From: Gnetum montanum
Lineage: Eukaryota; Streptophyta; Gnetopsida; Gnetales; Gnetaceae
Assembly (NCBI GenBank): GCA_015680685.1
Contig: MNCI01004036.1
Span: 35,761 to 97,760, forward strand
Direction of reading: 5' to 3'
Length of the DNA stretch: 62,000 bases
Positions 11,901-26,900 of the stretch are shown piece after piece (within the stretch, counting starts at the first letter, position 1; each line of letters opens with the position of its first letter). The notes under the pieces are model-generated. The model saw only the letters and a list, made by a program, of their open reading frames with translations. It had not been told where the DNA came from and did no database searches. A program made the position numbers and the translations under genes.

Positions 11901-14900
11901 TTTAATTCACAGGTAAGTAGACATCACCTTTTTCAATGGTTCACATTTGTAAGAGTAAATTCCCAAATTTTAATTGTAAATTGCATACGGGAAGGCATTA
12001 GGCATTACGCTATGAACGTGATTATATGCATGTGCATTGACAGAGTATTTTGACATTGGGAAATACAAATATTTCTCTATAACTGATTATATTTTGTTTA
12101 CGGTCATTAAAAATGCTATGAATTTGTTTATGATGTTTTATATTTTCTAAAGCACTTTTCATCGGTACCATCATTGCCTTTACTCCCATAAATTTGGAGT
12201 AACCTCTTCAGGTAAGTGGCTGATTTGAAGTTGGTTTTTATAGGTAGTCGTCTAAATTACACTAACCTATATTAATCTCCAGAGGAATGTATGCAACAAG
12301 AAATATTTCAAGATGTATGCAACAAGAAATGTTTTTGAAAAATATTTTAAGATGTACTTTGTTAGTAAAAAACATGAAAAACAAACCTAGGCAGTTGATA
12401 CCTACCTAGCTTACCAACTAGCTATTTAATATCTTCCCTAAAATAGGTTAATCAACCAGATCATAGTGAAGGGCCTCTATGACCTGTGAAATCACACATG
12501 GATACGTATTGGTCAACACCTATTGCTGCCTAATCCAGCGCAGATCAGTTTGTCCTACCTTAGGCAAATACTTTTAACATAAAAACAACTAGCTAGGTGT
12601 TAAAATCAAGGTATGCAGACTCTGAAAAGATGCAAGTAAAGTTGCACTGTCGTAGAAAAATGATCCGATGCCTAGCAAAAATCTAAGTTGGCATTCCCTT
12701 CAATATTGTTGTTCCAAAATATAGTATCATATTATTTTGACATGCAAAAAACAAGACTCAACCAAAGAGAACAGTGAAACTGAAATTGAAATTTTTTAAT
12801 TACATCCACTGAGACCTGTTGGATCTATTGCTCCAATATTAGAATTCTTTTTACGGAATTTTTTAAATTCATAACTCAATGCTGTGAAGTGAAATCAATA
12901 TAAAGGAGTGAAAATGAAACTGAAATTATTTACTTACATCCACTGAGACTTGTTGAATTTATCGGACCAGTTTCAAAATTCCTTTGACGGAAACTTTTTT
13001 CAATTTATAACTTAATGCTGCCTAGTGGAATCAAACCTATGACCTGGGGTTACCAAACCAATGGTAATGCAAACAAAGTAATCTAACACACAAGCACAAC
13101 AATCTTTATATGTTTCTTTGTATAATATTTGTTAGATTTATATTTGTATATATTATTTTGTTAGATTTTATAATTAGTTAAACTTAAAAAGTAATATTAA
13201 ACTGTCAGTCTAAGACTGTAGCTATCTTTTGCTTTCAATATTTAATTAAACAATATGGCAAGACCTGAGATCTTATTTGGACATATCCAACACCAAACAT
13301 CAAAATGGTATGTTACAATATTTCCAACACAATCATAGATCTATGCATATCATAACAGATGCAAACAATATTCCTGTAGGCAGAACAATAATGTCAAAGA
13401 AAACTTCAATTTCTTTTTATTTCTTAAAGGAAATTACAAAAGGATATGAAATTCAAGCAAGAATCAAGGGCATTGTAAAATAATAACAAATTTGCATAGC
13501 AACTATTTCAATATCTATCCTGCAATGATGCCCACATTATTACAGCTTCCCCAAGAAACATTATAACCTGAAATATGTGATTTTGAAACTTACTTGTCCG
13601 AGGAAGTCCTGTTCCTGTATCCCTGTTAAAAAACAAGAGTATGTTATATATTAAATTAAATAAAAAGAATCAAGCTATAGAATAATGTATTTTAAATTCT
13701 TATACAACTTTATTAAATATGTAACAAATCGATTAAAAATTCTTAAAACAGGAAAAGAAAAAAACACTACAATTTTAGAAAGATGAGCACCAAACAAAGA
13801 GGGATGGAGAAAAGCAGCGATGATAGCTATGACTGACATCCACACTGATGTGTCAGAAGCTTTATTTTTTTATTTTTATTCTTTTAGGGTGCACAGGAAG
13901 GACGTTGTAAAGGTCAAGGAGCTACTAGACCACTTGAAGGGGGAAAAGCCCCAGAACAAGGGGAAGACATCTTCCCCTCAAGAAATTGAGAAACAAAGGA
14001 AGCTGAATTCAAGGAGCTGATAGAGCATGAGGCATAGAAAGCAGGGGAGAATAAGATGAAAATGAGGGAGGAAAATGGGTAGAAATAGAATCTTGGCTTA
14101 ATGAAAAAAGCAGCCCAAAAGCTCTCTAGAACCCTGCACCTAGATAAAAATATGAAGTGAAACAGTTTGAATTGCTCATAGAGATTTATAAGGTGTTGCA
14201 AATGGATGAAGATAAAGAGTTTATTGTTTACGTGCATGACAGATTTTTCTTTGGTTGTATTCCTTAGTTTTGTGTTTATCCTCTTCACTTGTGGTTCAGT
14301 TACGTTCTGTGATCCTGTGATGGAGAGTGGAGATGACTCTCTGCATCCATTTCCTTCTCTGTGAAGAGAAGGTTGGGTTGTTTTCAGTCCTTATTTGTTG
14401 GGCATACTATATCATTCTACCACGCTAATAGAAAGGGACCTTTTTTTGTTAAGTGTACAGTAGAACCCTCTTTAATCAACCTCAAAAATTTCATTTTTTA
14501 TTCCAACATAGCTAAAGGATGACAAGAACCTTCCAATCAACCGAGACTAATGCAAACTAGGGACAGTTCCCAATCAGTGTGTAACTTGGACACCCGGTCA
14601 CACGTTTTAGGGCCTTTTTGCCTGTAAAATAAAAGTAAAATCTCAAACTTCAAGTTTTAAAAAAGGGGTAAAATTATGACAACCCATCATCAATATTTAG
14701 TTTCAATATGTAACTTCAGAATAATAATGTGTTTGTACTTTAACATATACCTTCTAATTTTTTGAAGGTGGAAAAACACAAATTACAACTAGAATGGCAA
14801 GATTCATCAGTTTAATTGTTGTATACTTTCAGCTAGTGGATTGTTTCGGTGGCTACCATAACTATATGCTACCATTAGGTAGAGGTTGCTGCACCAGCAC

Positions 14901-17900
14901 CACCCATCGCAGCAGTAGCAGAAAAAATCAAAATACAATGGTTGACGATTAGATTGATGGTTGCAGACTCGACTTAAAATAGAAACTGGCAAGCAGCTTA
15001 GACACAGCATCCAAATTTAATTTCCAAATGCTAATGGTAAAGAATGGTGCAGATGTGGAAAGGTGGACTCTATCATCAACAAGACTTATTAGTTTTATCT
15101 ACATTCATAGGAAGGACTGACTCTTTTGTAGATACACAGGAATGATTGTTAAATGGTTTTGTTCTAGGTTGTTTGCTAGGTGAAAATTTGAGGAGAATGT
15201 TATGAGATAAATCGCTGCCACATACTACTGCCCATCAAATTCACACCCTGTTCCAAACTGCTTCTTATGAAAATAGTAGTAATATTTGTGTATGACATAC
15301 TTGGTTTAAGTTTAATTTCGTACATGGCATACACAGATGTGCTTTGATGTATTCCTTAAATCTCTTCTATGATTTTCACCAATCAATTTAAGTTTCTACA
15401 TACAATGGCTAGTAGTTAAGAAAAATAGACTCAAACTTTGCTTGTACAATATGAAGTTGCATTCCCATATTGGGGGCTATCCAACTTTATACCCATCCAA
15501 CTTTATACCCAACCAACTTCCAGATGTAAGTTTATACTAAACAAATGAAGGGTTGCTTCACCATCATTTTTTCATACTTCACTTGAATATACCTGAAATT
15601 ACATGATAGGGGATCACATCTAAAATGGGTACACACATGAATGGTATCTACTTCATCAAAAAGTTCCAGGAAATTTGCACTTCAATGTCCTTACGTCCAC
15701 TTGCCCCTGATATTAAGCCTAAGGAAGCTTAGTGCATGGGTAGAATTAAATACTAGTGCTTATCTCCATATTCAAGACAAGATGCATAGAAAGAAAATAA
15801 TGCAACCCATCTACTCAAGGCATGGAGATGAATATATTTTTATAAATTATTTACTATATACTTCAAACAAGGCATGCCAAACAAATGCATCATATCACCT
15901 ATTTACTAAAGATGAGATTAGGTGAATTGTGTAGCCTATGGTTCAAGGGCTTCTAATCATAATTCATGTGGACTTGTTGACAATATTAAGCCTAAGCAAG
16001 CTTAGTGCATAGGTAGAATTAAATAATAGTGCTTATCTCCATATCCAAGATAAGATGCATAAAAAAGAAATAATGCAACCCATCTACTCAAGGCATGAAG
16101 ATGAAGATATTTTTAAAAATTATTTACCATATGCTTCAAACAAGGCACACCAAACAGATGCATCATATCACCTATTTAAAGATGAGATTAGGTGAATTGT
16201 GTAACCTATAGTTCAAGGGCTTCTAATCATAATTAATGTGGATTTGTTGATAGAAAGCACACAAACATACACTAACAAACAGCATTGTTTTTATTGGGGC
16301 ATTTTTGGCAACTTTTTGAAACAAAATAAAATATTCATGGAATATTAATTAGTATACAAAAATAATCATTATATTAGAAAGGAAAGAAAATTTAAATTCA
16401 ATGAATTCATTCTTTTATTAAAATTTATAAAAAAATAACCTTCATTAACATCAAATAAAAATACCACAGCCTAGATATTTTGAAAAACAAGAAATAGTTT
16501 TAAGAGGGCACATGGAGGGTACAATGTCAGAGAGAAATGAGATAAAGGAGTCTATATTAGAGTTTGCTCAAGTGTATGATCTTGCAATAGCTAATACCTA
16601 TTTCAGGAAATGCATTCAACCCTCGATAACTTTCAAGAGTGAAAGCAACTCATCTTAAATAGACTACAACATAGTGAAAAAAAGAGATTGGAGAACTTTT
16701 ATAGATTGCAAAGTCATTCTGGAAGAAAGCTTTACAACCCAACATAGACTTATGGTGATAAATTTGATTATTAGGAGTTGTACCAAGTAAAATTCAAGTA
16801 AAGGAGTACCTTGTATAAAATGGTGGAATCTAAAGTAAGAAAGAGACTCACAATTTAAGGATAGATTAGAAGAACTTTGGAAATTTAACTTAAATACATA
16901 TGATAGTTGGAGTCAAATGAAAAGCTATATCGAGAAGATAGGGAAGGACATCCTTGAGGTTTCAAAAGGAAATAAATACATTTAGAGACAACCAAACTTC
17001 CTATTTCACAGCACTTCTGGAAGCTGTCATAGCCTAAGGAAGCAATAATGCCCTTTCATTTCCATGAAGAGAGGGTGGTTTCACCCTACTAACTGGTAGA
17101 AATGTGGATGATTTATCACTGGTCCAACAATACCCAGAGGAAAATGCAATACCCTGCCACATTCATGCATGAAAAAAGTGGGATGTTTCTTTAACAGTTG
17201 GTAAGTAGAGGTCAACTCCTTTAGGAAATCTATTAAAGACGATGATATTGTTACAACTCAGGATAACTAATATGTCATGTTTGTGTGTGTCTTATACATT
17301 GAGGTGTTATTTGGTTGGCATGTTAATTTTCTTAATTTGTCGTGTCCTTGTGCTGATGCGATGGTGACATGTTAAGTTTCTGATGCTCGTTTTCGTTGTT
17401 AACATTTTTTGTTGTTACTAGGAGTAATACATTAGTTATTAACATTATTTTTAGTTTGTTGTTTGCTTATTCTTAAAGTTGTGTAACATGTATTGTTGGA
17501 AGGTGCTAACAAGGATTTTTTTTTTGTTTTTGAAAAAGTAGACTTTGAAAGGATGTGTATCAAAGGTTTGGGAGCAAGGAGTAGAAGTGGATTGGGGGTT
17601 TTGCTGCAAGGGTCTTAGTGTTTCTAAAATAAGTTAAGGCAGAGTCTAGGTATTAACATTTTTGTCTACAATTGCATAGGTAAATGTTAGATGATAATTC
17701 ATACATCAAATAAGTAGTAAGAGTCTATTTTAGATCAGTTACAAGAATGGTGTCTTAGATGTTTGTGCATATGCAAAGAAGATTAAATAATGAGCCCATT
17801 AAAAAAGTTTGCTACATCACTATTCCAAGAAAGAGACCAAATAGAATACCAAAAAAGACATGAGAAAAAAATGATTAAAGATGATTTGAAGAAATCTGAA

Positions 17901-20900
17901 ATAGCAAAGCATTTAGCTCTTTAAAGAGGCAAATTGCCAAAAAAAAAAAAAAACTCATGTAGCCAACCTGATTTTATTGCAACAAGGCTAGGATGATGAT
18001 GATAACTAAGTAATTCTTAAGAGTCAAATCATATATAATTCTTTAAGTCATAACATATAATTACGATTCATCAAAATTTTGTTATTTGTTACAACATTGT
18101 AATTAATAAAAGTTGTACGTCAAACATTATGTACAACAAACTAGGAAGACATTTGCAAACAGGGAAGGAAGCAAAAGAAGAAGAAATAATTATCACAACC
18201 AAAAGGTCAAGAAGAAAAAAGATGTATGACATTGATTTTGTGAGAATAGGAAATTCTGGTATCTCACATAACAATTTTGTATCCATTTCAAGTTCTGCTC
18301 AAAGCTTTGAAATAAAAAATTTTAGTATTACCACTTTACAATCCTAAAATACAGTGAAATTTAAGATGGTACTAAAGCAAAAGGGAGTTAAAAATGATGA
18401 TGGTAAAAGAGATCCCTAGAGAAACTCCTTAACGAATGTAAAAGACCTTATGAACTTTGTTCACAATATGACCTTGAAAGACAATGATAAAAATCTGTTA
18501 TGAGCATTCATAAATAAGATGGCTATAATAGATTCTCAAAGACTTACAACAAAGAACTATCAGACATAGGTACATAGAATGAGAGTCCTATTAAGAGTTA
18601 GTCATATGTGGAATGTGGTACCAAATCTAAAGTTTCAGCTTAACAATGATTAGAAACCAGAGTAAAACAATATGCCATTAGGAATACTATTTACAAGTAT
18701 TTCAAAAGAAGTATCCAGCTTCAATATGGCGTAGACAGTTGCCAGAATCTGGGAATATCTAAATCCATATTGATTCCACTAGGCAGCACTGAGTTTTAAA
18801 TTTAAAAAAGAAAATTCTGTAATAGGAAGTCTGAAACTGGCCTGATAGATCTAAGGGATCTCAATAGATGTATGTTAAAATTTCAGTTTCAGCTGAAGCC
18901 AAGAAAGATCACTTACATTCAAAACTTTGTACAATAAAAATGTAATCTGATCAAAAGCTGGTAAAATTTAGTATAGAAATGAGTGCCATAATCTTAGAAC
19001 TAGAAGATGGTGGGGAAGATGTTACAAATGAAGAACTCATATGATGCCTATTGTAGGCACCTCTGAAAAAAAATATAAAGAATTTAACCAGGCATTCGAT
19101 GCAGAAGGGGAAAGGCTAGACTTCATTGTTCTCACAGCCAGATTGCAACTATCAGAAACTGAAATCTAGTTGGACGAGAAGACACAGAGCAAAGAACATA
19201 TATCTATGGAACGACAGGTCATGAATTAAAAGATCGTTGGTTTAACATTAAGAATACAAAAGCATCAGCAACTCAAAGAAGAATTATTCAAAATTAAATA
19301 GCACAAAAATAGCAAAGGAACAACAATGATAAATATAATAATAACTCTGAAAACAAATGTAAGGATGAAGCCAACATGATTAAAAATGATATGATCTCAA
19401 TTATTAAAGATGTTACGAATCAAAATGATCATTTTCATCATCCTACCCTTGTCCCAACAAAATAGGGTTGCCTACCTACACGAATTCTCTTTTGCCATTT
19501 GCCCCTATGAAAAGCTACATTTTTGTTTATTTGAACATTGCACTTGACATATTGATTATGGATGTTCAAGACATGTATTTGGAAATCATAGCTTATTTTA
19601 GAATTTGTGAACAATTGGTGTTGTGAAGGCTACAACACCTATTAGAGTTGTCAACAAATATAAAGGTGTTGGAGATATTAATATGAAGATTGCAGATAAA
19701 CCAATCCAGATTAGGAATGTATATTATATCCCTACCTTGAGAGGACCTAACTTACTTTCTATGGCTGAACTCATAAAAGTTAAAAATAAGATAATCTTTG
19801 AAGGAGGCTAGGCTAGGCTAAGCAAGTAAGATGCATGATTGTTTATAATAGATCTCAAACTAAACTTGCTGAGATGAAAGAAGTCAAAGAGCTTTTAAGT
19901 TGCATCCTATATGAGAAGTTATTTGTATAACAAGTCATAAGTCACAAGAAAATTGTCTTTGGCATGCAAGAATGGGATAGAACCCCTCCTGCTTGGAATA
20001 TGGCATAGATACAACAAGAGGCCATACTAGTCACAACACGTGTATGAAATTACAAAGATTGTTGTTAAAAACTTGGATTGCTAAATCTTTTATTTCTATT
20101 GTGGATCTCTCTACCCATCCCCAGCACTCTCAAACCTAAATGACTTAGATGAGAGTTATTTTTGTAACAATTCAAAAACACCTAAAATAATTTGGGGCAT
20201 TTTTGGTATCAAGATTTGCCAAAAAGGGCAAAGGATCCCTGATATGAAGAATGATACCACCAATAGAAAGTAAGAGTATCCTTAGACCCATGACTAATTT
20301 GTGATAGTTTTAGAATTGCTAAATTCTTAGGTTTTAGCTAGAATTTTGTTGACGAACCCTCCCCTCTAAACACCTAAATCTTGGATCTGAATCTTCATTA
20401 GCATTTGTATACCTTCTCAATTCTGATTTTGCATCTTTCTATAAATCTGTGGTCGCAGGTGGAGGAAATCTAAGACGTTAGTGTATCACTGTAATTTATA
20501 TATTCTCTGCTGTTGAAAATTTTGATTGCTTGATCAAATGATTAATGGTATGACAGTTAGAAGAGTTAAATTCAGATGAGTTTATATTGTGAGTGTTGCT
20601 GAAAAAATATGAATACTATATCTGAGATTACTGATTTATCTGTTTCTTGTGGCCATCTGTTTGGTTGAACAAATTAGTTGATGATCAAGATTAGATATAT
20701 TTTTTAATAGTTGGAGAAAAATCAAGATTGATTTTTAAATCACAAGAATCTTGCATGGATTTTCAGTAGTTATTGCTCATTTTTTAGATTTAAGAAGATT
20801 AAAAAAATATATTTTGCAGATTCTTGGTAGCCTAATCTATCAAAGGATGTGGGCAGTCCAACTAAGAAAAACTAGAATTTTTTCTGTTTTTGTAGTTGTG

Positions 20901-23900
20901 ATATCTTTGTGATTTGGATGAGTTTTGAGGTGATCTTTGGCTTGTTGGAAAGCCTATTCTGCAATCTATAAGCCTGCAAAATTTGGAATTGATGTGAGTT
21001 GATTTGATGGCCCCGAATGTGATTGTTCAACTTCTTGGATTAATGAATTGGTGAATGTGATGAATTGATGATGGATTATGAAAGTTATTGAAGTGGAAAA
21101 TTTTCTAGCATAATCTATCTTATTGCTCTAGCGCATCAATGTCCTCTCTTACAAACAGGATTTGCCCACATATTTATAGCAAAAATGATACGGCCATAAT
21201 AGAATATGATGGGGCAAGCCTATTTTATGCAAAATTGGGTTAGAAATTCAAAAGACTGAGAGATTGGGGCCATTCTCTAACTACATCCATCCATCAATTT
21301 TTTAATAAGAATTTAAAATAATAAAATTTCCTATCTTACTTTATGTGGCATAATAATTCAAATATGAATTACATAGCTTTGGTCCCTATTTTACAAAAAA
21401 TCTATTTTGGCTTCACTTGAACTTTGTCTTCGCTTGAGATTTTGGCTTTGACTATATGTGTTTACTATAGTTCCATATGTAGATATGGCCTTCTATTATC
21501 TTAAATTTGGGCTTGTTAAATTCATTTCTTTGTCTTGCTTCTAAACCGTAACTTGGGCATTTGGAATAAGGGGAGTAAGAGTTTCCAAAGTGCATACTAA
21601 AACCAACAGCTATTTTTTTTTTCAGAATTATCTCTTGTTCCTTAAAATTAGCATTGATGGCCCTATTGCGGAGCTAGATCTTACAGCTGCTAATTCCATT
21701 TTAATTTCCTATGTCAACACTAATTGTTGTTAAAAGAAAATCACATGCATTTTTCAGCCAAAATTTTGGGGCTTTCAGGTGTTAGCTCTTCCTCCCTAGG
21801 AATGGGTGTTACAACTCCTCAGGTTGGTTTGAACGACCATGTAAAGAGGATCTTCTAGGATGTTCTGGATGGACTTCTGCCACCAATACTAGAGCATGAA
21901 GGTATTCTTATTGAAGGATGTTTTAACGGTTATGTAGGAGTGACTAGAATAGGTTAAGAAATGATACATGGAGAGCATGGCTTTGGAGAGAGAAATGAGA
22001 TGGGGGAGTCTATTCTCAAGTTTCCATTAGGACTATGCTCTTGCAATTGCTACTAGCTATTTCAAGGGCTGAACAATTGGTAACCTTCAAGAGTGGATGC
22101 AACTCAACCCAAATAGACTACATCATAGTGAGAAAGAGAGCTTTGGAAACATGTAAGGGTTGCAAAGTCATTCTAGGACAAAGTCTTACAACCCAGCGTA
22201 GACTTATGGTGATAGATTTGGCTTTGAGAAGTTGTACCAATAGAAACTTTAAGAAGGTTGTGTCATGTATAAAATCATGGAATCTAAATGAAGAAAAGAT
22301 GTCACTTTTTAAAGACATATTGCTTGTAGAAGAACCTCGAAATTTAAACATAAATGTCAATTATAGTTGGAGTTAGATGAGGAGTATATCAAGAGAATGG
22401 GAAATGACATCCTTAGGATTTCAAAAAGGAATAAGTATATTCTAAAGGGAATATGGTGGTGGAGTGATGACATGTAATAAAAAATTAAAAATAAGAAGTG
22501 TTTCACGGAGTGGCAACAAAGTAGGAGATGGGATAACTTTGAAAGGTGCAAGATAGCCAAGTATGTGGCTAAGAAGACAATGACCAAGACTAAACTTAAT
22601 GCTTCTAATTATGAGAAGCTAATAACATAGGAGGAGAACTCAATTTACAAATTAGCCAAGGCTTGAAACAAGAGTTGCAAAGACTTTGACCACACTAGGT
22701 GCTTTAGATGACAAAAGGACTTTGTTAGCAAACAAGGAAATCTTGGAGTGTTGGAGGATCCATTTTCAAGGGCTACTTAACTAGAAATTTGTCAAAGTGT
22801 ACAATGGTGCCTTGGTGGACTCAAGAAGCTCAGGCATGAACAACGGAAATCTTTCAACTTTTTTTGTTTTTTTTTTGTTTTTTTTTTTTTTTTTTTTAAA
22901 NCATTTTGACTACAAGTCATAGTGGCTAATTTTCTATTAATCATGGTCTAACCATGAGTAGTACTTCATTTGTTGTGGCTTGCAACTATGAGAGGACAGC
23001 AAGTCATAGCAAAACAAAAGCTAAGGATGCAGGCTAACCACAAGTTGGCTACAAGTTGTGATTAGTTGAAAAGTCAAATACCAAGAGTTGCAATGTAAGT
23101 TGACAAAGAAAATACCGCAAGTCATGGTGAAGCTAACAAAAAATACTACAAGTCACGTTCTTATCAGAAAAATTCCAGCGACCAATGTCGAAACAACCAC
23201 AAGTGAACAAGGAGGTCACAATCTATGCAAAGTTACTAAGAATGAAGCAAATCAGGCTTCAAAATTCAAATTTGAGGGCATCTCTTGACCTGATTCTTCA
23301 CAAAAACATAAGAAAACATCAAAGGCAACTTAGATCTTCATTCAAACATAACATGCATAACAAATTACATGAGATTTGAGATCAAATTCTTAGGGTTTCT
23401 CCCCTTCAACACATGAAACATCAATGATTGTAAAACAAGAACAACCCTCACTTGAAGGTCTTAGACTTGGAACATGAACATCTAGGACTATCGTTAAAGG
23501 CTTCTAAACATCAAATATCCCCTTCAAATTCAACCATGCAAACACATTTGATTGGATTTGTGAACAAACCAAGAATTCCAAGGTAATCCAAAAGAATCCC
23601 TCAAAACCCTTGAAAGATAAGATAGGATTGATTGAATTCTTTCTGAAATGAAATGAAGACTAGCTCAGAAATGTCCTCTAGCATCAAATTCATATATCAA
23701 ACAACATAAAATTAATAAATCTAATGATTTATGAGCATCAAATTGAGCAAACTTGAGAAATAGATTGAGAAATTGTGAAATGCAAGTTGATTATGTTTGT
23801 GAAATTGGATGTCAAATGTTGTGAAATATCTGAGCTAAAACATGATCTCTGCTATGAACTCATTGTGAAATAACAAAGAAAAGAAAAAGAAAGATGAAAG

Positions 23901-26900
23901 CTTGAAGGACCTCAGCACAAGAAACTTCTCCTCCTGATTGAAATGAGAGCATTGATCTTCTTTTATAACACTTGACAAGTGGACACAAAACATAAAATCC
24001 TTTTTTTTACTTTTGGACCTTGAACTATCCTAAACTTTAAAACATAACATGACTTCATATAATAAAACTCCTAGCTCCTAACTTGACTACGTAACATAAA
24101 AGAAAAAATAGCAAAGGAATAAGATATGACTTCAACATAAAAATAAAAGACTAACAACATGACAAATGATTTGAGGGATCAATACAATTTTTAGACTATA
24201 CTCAATAGAATTCCCCAGAGATGAAGTTGAAGACATGGAATCGAATGTAAAAATGATAAATTGTACCTTTGCCTTTGAAGTAAAAGAAACCCTTATGAGG
24301 ATAGAGAATGGTAAAGCAACAAGACCTAATTGTATCCCTATAGAGGCATGGAAGTCTACAAGAGATATAAGTATTACTTGGTTAACAAATTTGTTCAACA
24401 AGATTCAAAATGGGAAAATGTTGAATGATTGGAGAAGAAGCACTATAGTACCTATTTACAAGAACAAGGGAGACATCCAAAATTGTCAAAACTATAGAGA
24501 GATCAAAGAAATGACTCATACCAAGAAGTTATGGGAAATGGTAATAGAACAACACTTAAGTCTAGGATCAACTATTTTGGCGAATCAGTTTGGTTTTATG
24601 CCTGGAAAATCAACTATGGAAGGTATCTTCATGTAACAGTAGTAAATGGAGAAATTCAAGTCTAAAAGAAAAAAACTACATATGATTGTCATTGACTTAG
24701 AGAAAGATTATGAAAGAGTTTCCCAAGATATTATTTGGTAAACATTTAAGAAGAAGGATATTTCTATTAGGTACATAAAGGCTATTCAAGACACGTATAA
24801 GGAAGCAACAACTCAAATTTGCACTATTTGAAGAGAGACCTTAGACTTTCCTTTGAAAGTCAGATTCCACTAAGGATCTACTCTATGCCCTTATTTGTTT
24901 GTCATTATTATAGATAAGCTAGCCAAAGACATTCAAGATTGTTTTTTTTTTTTTTTTTTTTTTGGAAAGTAGTCAGGATTACTGAGAGACACAAATTATG
25001 GTACAAGAGAGTACAAATGGTGGGCCATCAGGAATGGCCCCCCATGGCAGGGAAGAATCCCCAAAATTGTCAAAACAATTCCCAAGACAAAACTAAAACA
25101 AACACTGACCCTGGAGCCAACCCTGGGAAACAACGCGAGGTGGGGGGGTTGTGGGGGGAGGGGGGGGTGCGAGATTGTAATCCCTTGGTGTATACTCTTT
25201 TCCAATAATACTATTTTGGTGAATGAATCTAAGGAAATCTTGACTACAAAAAATGGCAACTTGGAGAAATACCCTAGAGTCAAAAGAGTTGAAGATTAGT
25301 AGAACCAAAATAGAATACATGGAGTGCATTTTTAGTGAACAAGAGAGTAATGAAGAAACAAAGATTAGAATCCAAAACTAAGATGTTGCTCAATGTAAGC
25401 AATTCAAATACTTGGGATCTCTAGTTCAAGTGGATGATGAAATTAACAATGATGCAACAAACAGAATTAAGTGAAATGAAGGAAATGGCAAGAAGCTAGT
25501 GGGGTGCTTTATAATAAAAGAGTCCTTGCTAGGTTGAAGGGTATGTTCTACAAAACTGCTCTCAAACCTATGATTCTTTATAGTGTGGAATGTTGGCCTA
25601 TTAAAAGACATCAAGTGTCACATGTGCATGTGGCCGAGATTTTTATGTTAAGGTGGATGTTTGTGTGACTAGGAAAGATTGAATCAACTCTCTATTAGGG
25701 GAAGTCTGGGAGTAGCTCTCATAGATGAAAAGATTAAGAAAAGTCGCCTTAGATGGTTTGGTCATATGTTAAGAAGACCAGAGAATGCTCTTGTCAAAAG
25801 AAGTTGCTTCATTAAAGTTGAAGGAAACCAACAAATAGGCAGACCAAAACATACTTGGTTTGCTTGCATAAAGAAAGACATCCAAGATTTGGGTATTAAT
25901 GCTTATTTGGCTCTCAATAGATGCAAATGGCGTAAAAGAACTCATATAATTGACTAGCGTTGGGATAAAGCTAGGAGGATGATGATTATGATGAATGTTT
26001 TGTAATGCTTGTACCTTGGATAAACAAACAAGAATGAAGTTGCCCCATGAATGAAGGATGATTGCCATATCTAAATTGGAGATCATTCATTCCAATGTTG
26101 GATCCTAGAGTAATGTTGAGACCGTAGGTGGTGCCAAGTACCTCATAACCCATATTAATGACTATCCTCAAAAAGTTTGGGTTTATATTATCAAATAGAA
26201 AGCTGAAGTTCATAATACCTTCAACTTGTTTCAAGTACAAGTCAAAAGATAGATAGGTTTACCCATTAATAAGTTACAAACAAATAATGGCATAGACTAT
26301 ACAGGTCATATTCGGAACACCTTACAAAGAATGTAATTATTTACCAAAAGATTGCACCATTTAATCCTGAGCAAGATGGTATAGCTAAGTATAAGAATAG
26401 AACAATTTGTGAAATCATTCATGGTAAGTTAGCACAATCGAAATTAAAAGATGGATTTTGAGGAGAAACAACTCAACCAACCGTGCATATTATCAATCAT
26501 AGCCCAATGCTCTATCTCAAATCTGAATGTCCAAATAAAAAATAGAATGGTAGAAGACCAAATCTTGGACACTTACAAATACTTGAAAGTCATGTTTACT
26601 ATCATGTGCCCACTCAGGGCAAATCAAAGAAGAAGCCTTGTGAAGGATATTTCATAGGATATGACATTCGTACAAAAGGATATCATATTTGGGATCTAGA
26701 ATGGCAAAATTTGGTTATATCTTGGGATGCAACATTCAATGAAGAGGAAATGTGGAAAATAAAAATGTATGAAAGGACTTGTGAGAATGATGATCGTAAA
26801 AAATCCCCTTATGGATTTGATAATAACCTACCTAATGTAATACCCAATCATAGGGAGCAAGAGCTAGCACCCGAAGCCCCCTAGAAAGAAAGCTAGTTGA

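Larger units (their letters stand above)
11583..13593 (-). other. MED25 intron 11
   Basis: A 2,011-bp intron. It contains two diverged copies of the SINE described at 12906-13085 and nothing else I can identify. Confidence 0.6.
21814..25990 (+). mobile_element. RTE-type LINE, interrupted and broken
   Basis: Endonuclease remnants at 21814-22400 (GYVGVTRIG, GFGERNEMGESI, TFKSG and QIDYI) and reverse transcriptase from 24190. The open stretch 24235-24636 carries ENGKATRPNCIPIEAWKS, WRRSTIVPIYKNKGDIQNCQ and NQFGFMPGKSTMEGIF. The C-terminus at 25679-25957 has RLRWFGHMLRRPENALVKRS and IGRPKHTW. The 3' end is AAGCTAGGAGGATGATGATT. Two poly(T)-headed insertions (22856-24185 and 24942-25204) interrupt it. 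No intact ORF remains. Confidence 0.88.

Noticed and set aside
14456-14480. CAGTAGAACCCTCTTTAATC resembling the end of plant pogo-like MITEs
   Set aside because: Only one end is seen; no matching inverted terminus was found within several hundred bases.
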